Assembly (NCBI GenBank): GCA_963693285.1
Contig: OY848918.1
Coordinates: 9,241,156 to 9,305,155, forward strand
DNA length: 64,000 bases
Direction: 5' to 3'
From: Xestospongia muta
Lineage: Eukaryota > Porifera > Demospongiae > Haplosclerida > Petrosiidae
The notes under the pieces were generated by a model. The model worked only from the letters and a program-made list of their open reading frames with translations, did not search any database and was not told the DNA's origin. Positions 57,811 through 64,000 of the stretch are shown piece after piece (position 1 is the first letter of the stretch; each line of letters opens with the position of its first letter). The position numbers were made by a program, and so were the translations under genes.

Positions 57811-57905
57811 AGGAAACCTTAGAAAATATATAGGGATAAAGTCGTGTATTTATAATAAAAGGATGACGAGTTTGACTGTTTCATATAGTCTGTTAGAAAT
57901 AGACA

Positions 57906-58962
57906 ATGTCGTTGTCTTATCTTGGTATTTGCCTGCTCTTTTCTCTACTCCATCTCTCTGTTGGTACTTACAGTAGTAATGATGACAAGTTTTCTCTCCA
58001 TTTTGCATATATTACCACAAAGACTGGGGATTTCGTTGCTAGTGGAGGTATACCAATTGTTGATATGGCACTGAAGATGATAAATGAACGAGACGACATT
58101 TTGCAGAATTATACGCTAAACTATACAGATGTATTGGATTCTGGAGTAAGTGAATTAGGTTTAGTAATAGAAAAATTACACATATATACCTGAGCAATCA
58201 ATAGATATTCTACAAATTACACATTACTATAAATACTAAAATTTTACAGCTTCTAGTTTGTTGTATCGCTATTGGAAGAATATATTTAATCTAGAATACA
58301 CTAACTCTACTATATCAGTGATGATCCCTTTATTATTTTTTGTTATTCTTAACTTACACAGTGCAATCGTACTACCTCTTTGGATGCATACTTTGAACTA
58401 TTTCAAGGTGATACAACTTTTGTGACATTGCTAGGCTGTGGTTGTTCCCCAGCAACTATCCCGGTAGCAGAAATCAGTCATTACTGGAATATACCTCAGG
58501 TAGAAAATAGCTAAGCAACATTTGATGTACTACAGTTACCGTACAAAGTATTTTGTGACTTAAATATTTATACATATGCATGGCAGTCAATTAAATAAAT
58601 CTGTCTTTTTATGAAAAATTAACAAATTTGTGATTATAATAGTACTATATTTCACATAGCAGTGCTGTTATACTTGAATGACTTATAAACTCTGTAGAAT
58701 GTATAGTCTATCTATTACTACTAATCTGGCTATATAGAACGCAACCTGAGCTGTCTTCTATTACAGTTATAGGAAAAGGCATTGAATAATAATCAATTAT
58801 AAGTAGTCTAACCACAAAACAGCTGCACTTTAATTTGAGTGATGTCATTTCCTGGATAAAACATTTTCTTCTGTGACAGCCATATGAGTTTGTTTTTATA
58901 AGATAATTCTATTATCACTGTGATTGTTAATAGCTTGTTATACATGTTTGTTGTATGTGAAC

Positions 58963-59020
<58 letters not shown>

Positions 59021-62000
59021 GTCAGATTGCTTTTGCAGCAGCTGCTACTGTTCTAAAGGATCGACAACGTTTTAGAAACTTTTTTCAAGTACTTCCTTCT
59101 TTTGATAACATTCCACCATCACTAGTTCAGTTAATGAGACAGTTTAACTGGAGACGGATGGCCATTATCACTCAAGAGGAGAGCCTGTTTGAAGGAGTAA
59201 TCATTAATTTTCTATCAGTGTATTAGTTTATTATCTAATGTTTGATTTTTTACATTTTTTCTCCCTTTCTTAGGTAGTCAATGGTCTTAAAAGTAGTTTT
59301 CAGTCAGAAAATTGGTTACTAGATTCATCAGTGACTTTTAAAACAGGAGTAGATCCCTTTCCATATGATGCAATATTTGACAGAGTGAGATCAGTAAATA
59401 ATATTTTGTCTACTAATCTAATTAGAAGAGTAATACAATCAAATAGACACCTGTTGACTTTCTCTCTTCTTTACTTCCTCATCATCTCTTGTTTCTGTTC
59501 TATAGATGAATTCTGAAAGATTTAGGATTATACACATCAATTCCTATCCTGAATATGCTTACTACATTTTGTGTGAAGTGAGTAACATACTAGACTACAC
59601 AATGGATGGATAGATAGACAAATGGAGAATACGAGTTAGTGTTCATGTTAACCACAAATAGACAAGCCAATTAAGAAAAAAATTCAATCTAGTTTAAGCT
59701 CATTTAGTGTAGCATGCATAATGATACGTAACTCCTATATTACAGGCTTACTACAGAAATATGTATGCACCTAATTATGTCTGGATCTTACCAATGTGGT
59801 ATAATGCTGATTGGTGGAATGATGTTAAACCAGTTAATGTATCATGTACAGAGGAAGTTATGGCAACAGTTCTTAATGGTACAATAGGGACTGTCCCTGA
59901 TGGGTACTTTGTTATGGAGAACAGATCAAAGGTGTCTTTCTCTGGTCTGGTAAGATATGTGTTATTGTTTGTATTAAGTATTACTGAGGGGCATGATTAG
60001 TGTCTGCATTAATAATGATTCTTTACTACATTTTACCATAATAGTAACAACTTATGGTAGTTGCCAATTAAATAATTACACATTGTATACTTAATTGAGA
60101 TGTTAGGCATGATATATGTAGAAACTACTGTGATATGATCCAACATACTTGGTCATTTCACACTGTTTATTTAAGAGAGTTACATAATCTCTGAAACACA
60201 CCTAATTGATTACTTTCTTTGACTATTGTCATCTGCAATAACTTCAGAGGAATCTCTCATAAAAGGAACACTTTCTGTTGGCTATTTAAGAGTTAACTAT
60301 ACAATAGAAGGTTTTACCTTAATAATCAAACGTTGCAAATATAAAGATCATTATATGAATGCTATTGCTACCTTAGGTTATGATAACATTTCTCTTCCTG
60401 TAGACACCACAGCAATTTTCAGACAATTATGCTACTCTACTACAGCAACAACAATATCAAGGTTTAACTGAACTCAGTATTGGAGCAGTTACCTTTGATA
60501 CTGTATGGTCTATGGCTATTGGACTTGACAATGCTATGAAACGAATAGCTGTGGGAAATGACAGTGGATGTGAGGGGTTACCAGGAGCGTTGGTACCTTT
60601 AGAACAGTTTGATTATACCAATGAAAGAGTGGGTTGTCTATTAAGGCAAGGTTTTGCTGAAGTTAATTTTCTTGGAATTACTGTGAGTTCTTATTTAAAT
60701 TGTCCATACATTGAACTAGCAGGTCTGTAGCTACATTACCGAGATGTGAACATGTCACTTTAGAAACTAACAAATTCATAATTGTTTTTATATTGACAAT
60801 CATATCAAATTGACCAATTACCAGTTATACTCTATTCTTCCTCCTCCTTTCTCATTGTAGGGTCCTATTGTGTTCGACACAAATGGTAGTCGTCCTGACA
60901 ATGTTCATCTCATTAAACAATATAGAATATCTAATAGTAAGTGGCCGTGACATGATTTGGCTCAGTGATCCTATAATATTGATATCATTTCCTTTCTATT
61001 GCAGACGTTTATATGTCCATTGAACGATACACAATAGCTCATGTCACTACTGGTACTAACAAAACTACGTTTACTTTCAATCTGGGTGAATCTAATGAGC
61101 GCATTTGGAAAGGTAAAAATTGATCTCTAATAGAACCTCTATTTCATAAAGGATGCCTCGTGAATACAACTAAATAAGGACACTCTATTCCTAATACTAT
61201 AGGACTTAGGATGAGCATTATGTAGTGAATATTCCCTTTACAAGTTTACAGTTTACCTGGACAATAATTATTGTATATAGTTCAGTCAACATTATGAATA
61301 TTTGCTGTTGTACTATCCTCTAGATGGTACTCCTCCTTACGATGGTTCTCCAATAAAGACTATACACCAGAATCATCTAGCATTAATTATCATTTATGAT
61401 ATTACAGCATTTGTTGGTCTCCTCTTTGTAGCAGTATGTCTTGTGTTTAATATTGTCTTAAGAAAAAAAAAGTAAGTGACTGGATATTGTACATCCTAGC
61501 TTAATTCTCCCTCCCTCTCTCTCTCCCTTTATAGAGTTGTCAAACTTTCCAGTCCTAATTTGAATTACCTCATAATTGTAGGGGCTGCTCTCATGTACAT
61601 ATGTGTCTATTTCTATGTACACTCCTCAACAGTAATGGATGTACAGACTGCTTTCTGTAATGTAAGATATAGTGACCAATCTTGGACAGTATTTTATCAT
61701 ATTCTAAGCCAACACGCAATTACTAAGCATTTTAGGGTTGATTAATAGTTGGTAAAATGATAGTTTTTATATTACGTGTTTGTTATTTTATGAACTTATA
61801 ATTGACCCTGTATCACACACCTACAGATTCGATTCTGGTTGTTCTCTTTGGGATACACTCTTTGTTTTGCTGTCATTCTTTCTAAAACATGGAGAATTTA
61901 TTATATCTTTTATAATCCAACTACTCAAAAGAAGGTTTGTTACTTATAATTATATACATGATACTCTCTCTCTCTCTCAGGCATTAAAAGATTGGGTTTT

Positions 62001-62967
62001 GTTTGTCCTAGTGTTAGTTATAGTTGCTATTGATTTAACAATTATACTGACTGGATCTGTCATTCCTCAGTCACGACTGATAGCTACAGAAAAAGAAGAC
62101 ACTCAGTATTCAGAGACAACAGTAAGTAATTCTCTAGTATGAACATATGCTAGTCACATGAGCTCCTAGTCCTGTTCTTATAATTTGTTTGTCTTCCATA
62201 ACATGTAACTATTATAAATATTGAACATAGCTTATCCTGTATCACCGTAAATATTTTTTTCTATACTACATTTAGGCTGAAGGTGTCTTTGTAAATAGCT
62301 ACATCTATGTGTGTGCTCAGAGTGGATCACAAATTTGGCTAGCAATCTCTTTTACATACAAAGCATTGCTACAACTAGTAGCAATATTTATGGCATTTCA
62401 TACTCGTCGTATTAAAGTCAAAGCTCTCAATGACTCAAAGGAAATAGCTGTCATTATCTACATCAACAGTATTATACTTACATTGTTAGCAGTGACACAG
62501 TTTGCTCTTGAAACTTATGATGTATATGCTGCCATGTTTGGACTAGCTCTACTGGTAGACGCTACTCTATTCTTAGGTCTTGTGTTCATTCCAAAGGTAA
62601 GACTCATCTTCATTTTCAAGTAGATTTGATCTCATTTCAAATTGCTTATTACTTAACATAAACTCAATATCATACGTTACCTTGTTATTTATCACATACA
62701 TTTTATCTTTATAGATGGTTAGTCTATATCTCGATCCAACTGGGGAGAAAATCTTTAGTCATTCCTTGCCAACTAATCACCAAACGCATACCATGATTAA
62801 TGATGGCTCACTTGAGGAAACTATCAGTGGCTTACGAGTTAAAATAAGAGAATTGGAATCTAAGCTAGTTACACAAGAGGTTGGTGTATCATGTCAGTAG
62901 ATTTAATAATTCGTATTTCATTTCCAAATTCTAGAACCATGATCAGAATGTCACTGAGCATGAGTAG
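57906..62967 (+). CDS. R6: GABA-B-like class C GPCR, subfamily B, about 813 aa
   Basis: Exons: 57906-58145, 58362-58499, 59026-59196, 59274-59384, 59506-59577, 59746-59949, 60404-60682, 60861-60936, 61005-61112, 61324-61471, 61535-61661, 61827-61934, 61981-62121, 62276-62596, 62715-62879, 62935-62967. All in frame. Signal peptide MSLSYLGICLLFSLLHLSVG. Subfamily B exon lengths as in R5. Exon 14 lacks one codon (ETYDVYAAM against ETYHDAYAAM) and exon 13 lacks one. TM4 is the most changed of all copies (VLVLVIVAIDLTIILTGS). The coiled coil reads SGLRVKIRELESKLVTQE; exon 16 ends NHDQNVTEHE, or reading past exon 15 gives EVGVSCQ and a stop at 62898. Intron 12 is just 46 bp. Intron 6 (454 bp) has no LINE fossil. 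Confidence 0.92.
58968..59018. repeat. (CT)n tract serving as the exon 3 acceptor tract of R6
   Basis: About 25 CT units directly before GGGTCAG and exon 3. Confidence 0.9.
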
Positions 62968-64000
62968 ATATGTTATGGAAAAGCACTTGTAAACTGTTGA
63001 TAAGAGATAGTTATAATTATGTAAATATTCATGTGTTTGTACTCTTTAAAATATGTAAACCCATTCCTACAAATTTCAGAATGTTTGTGTCAAAACAATT
63101 GTTGTATAAATTGTATTATCTTTAAAAGTTATAATTTTATATTTCAAAAACTGATTGTAACAAAACTGACAGTTGAATAAGTTAATATGTATACATCACA
63201 AGCAAGTCTATCTTACTTTGTACTTGTAATCTTGTTTGCTTTCACTATATTCTTTCTATAACTGTTTGTGTATTTATCTTTTCTATCAACTAAAACTGAA
63301 AGTACTCCTTGATTGCTGCACAATAATTAAGCTTGTTATCTTGTACCATCAACACACATTGAAGTCCTGGTAGAAATAAAAACCATGTAATATTACAATG
63401 AAGTACATTGTGCTATAGTAGTTTCAAGAGCTTGTTACGACATTCTCTGTGTTAGGTACGTAAAACTATTTATTAAAATAATACGAATACGTGTAATCAT
63501 TTGTCATGTTTGAAGATGATATAGCAAAGATAAAACAATGAGATATGAACATACACACATACTATATGGTCCAAAACATCTTAATGAAGGGTTTGCGTGA
63601 GAGACAAAAAACACAATAAATCTAATATTACAAGTAGATAAACCAATTTTTAGTGTGACACTTAGAAATCTAAGTCGGTTATGATGAGGGGTGATTCATG
63701 CCAAAATTAATCAATATTCCTTGAACTACTTTTATACTTTTCCTAGACACCATTCCAAACATTCTTAAACTCTAAAATATAGTACTAAGAGTATCTTCTA
63801 CCAACTCTGCTCAATTTTAGCACAATCACCTCTCCTATAGATTATTGAAAATAATCAAATTTAAAGGATTTTAATCAGTTGTGTAAGTTTTCAGTAGACA
63901 GTCTGACCCATCCCACAAAGCCATGTGGTTTATTAATAATTATTATTATTGTAGAACAAACCACATCATCCTTTAAGCAATCTCCTATTTCAAAGACATA
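62968..64000. other. R6 3' flank, no gene recognised
   Basis: The nearest AATAAA is at 63375-63380, about 410 bases after the stop, with a second near 63614. This flank does not match the 3' flank shared by the A copies. A 9-bp inverted pair ATGTGGTTT / AAACCACAT lies at about 63923-63968. No further receptor exon is seen, so the array may end here. Confidence 0.55.

Noticed and set aside
62968..64000. Another receptor gene after R6
   Set aside because: No signal-peptide exon, ITTKTG motif or TM exon was found in the last kilobase on either strand.

Overview
This is eukaryotic, intron-rich, strongly AT-rich animal DNA. Nearly all of its coding content is one tandem family of class C G-protein-coupled receptors of the GABA-B (metabotropic GABA) type, all on the + strand. 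Lineage-specific expansions of GABA-B-like receptors are known from sponges. Together with short introns, AT-richness and the transposon types present (CR1/L2-like LINE with a PHD-finger ORF1, hAT, Ty3/gypsy, many MITEs), this makes a demosponge such as Amphimedon the most likely source. The species call is inference.

Layout. 1-134 is the last exon and poly(A) signal of a receptor gene that begins outside the window. 946-3605 is a heavily deleted receptor pseudogene (P1). Six receptor loci with all 15-16 exons then follow: R1 (9345-16054), R2 (18555-25062), R3 (27592-34176), R4 (42819-49598), R5 (51343-57184) and R6 (57906-62967). I placed every exon by hand from GT/AG borders and conserved reading frame. 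Exons 1-9 encode signal peptide and bilobed Venus-flytrap ligand-binding domain, exons 10-14 the seven membrane helices, exon 15 a short coiled-coil tail and exon 16 a tiny variable C-terminus. R1, R4, R5 and R6 read through as full-length receptors (about 804-824 residues). R3 has a nonsense codon before TM4 and R2 has a stop that removes the coiled coil.

The family falls into subfamily A (P1, R1-R4) and subfamily B (R5, R6, perhaps two relic first exons). All A copies carry the same decayed LINE endonuclease fossil in intron 6, so they duplicated after that insertion; B copies lack it. R1/R3 and R2/R4 pair by upstream sequence, suggesting duplication of a two-gene unit. TM exons 13-14 are almost identical at the nucleotide level across all copies while introns and the binding domain of A and B have diverged.

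Spaces between genes are full of transposable elements, several with clean target-site duplications and an empty site in a paralogous copy: a hAT element (6646-7678), a TA-flanked MITE (8289-8448), a solo LTR (12086-12328), a MITE (3830-4011) and foldbacks (26454-26683, 50183-50513). The 8.6 kb between R3 and R4 has no receptor exon. It holds two copies of an unidentified element with a 42-bp tandem array, a segmental duplication, a broken EF-hand exon and, near R4, tandem regulatory-looking modules with RFX X-box-like sites and two palindromes flanking a 25-bp repeat. No tRNA, rRNA or CRISPR array was seen.
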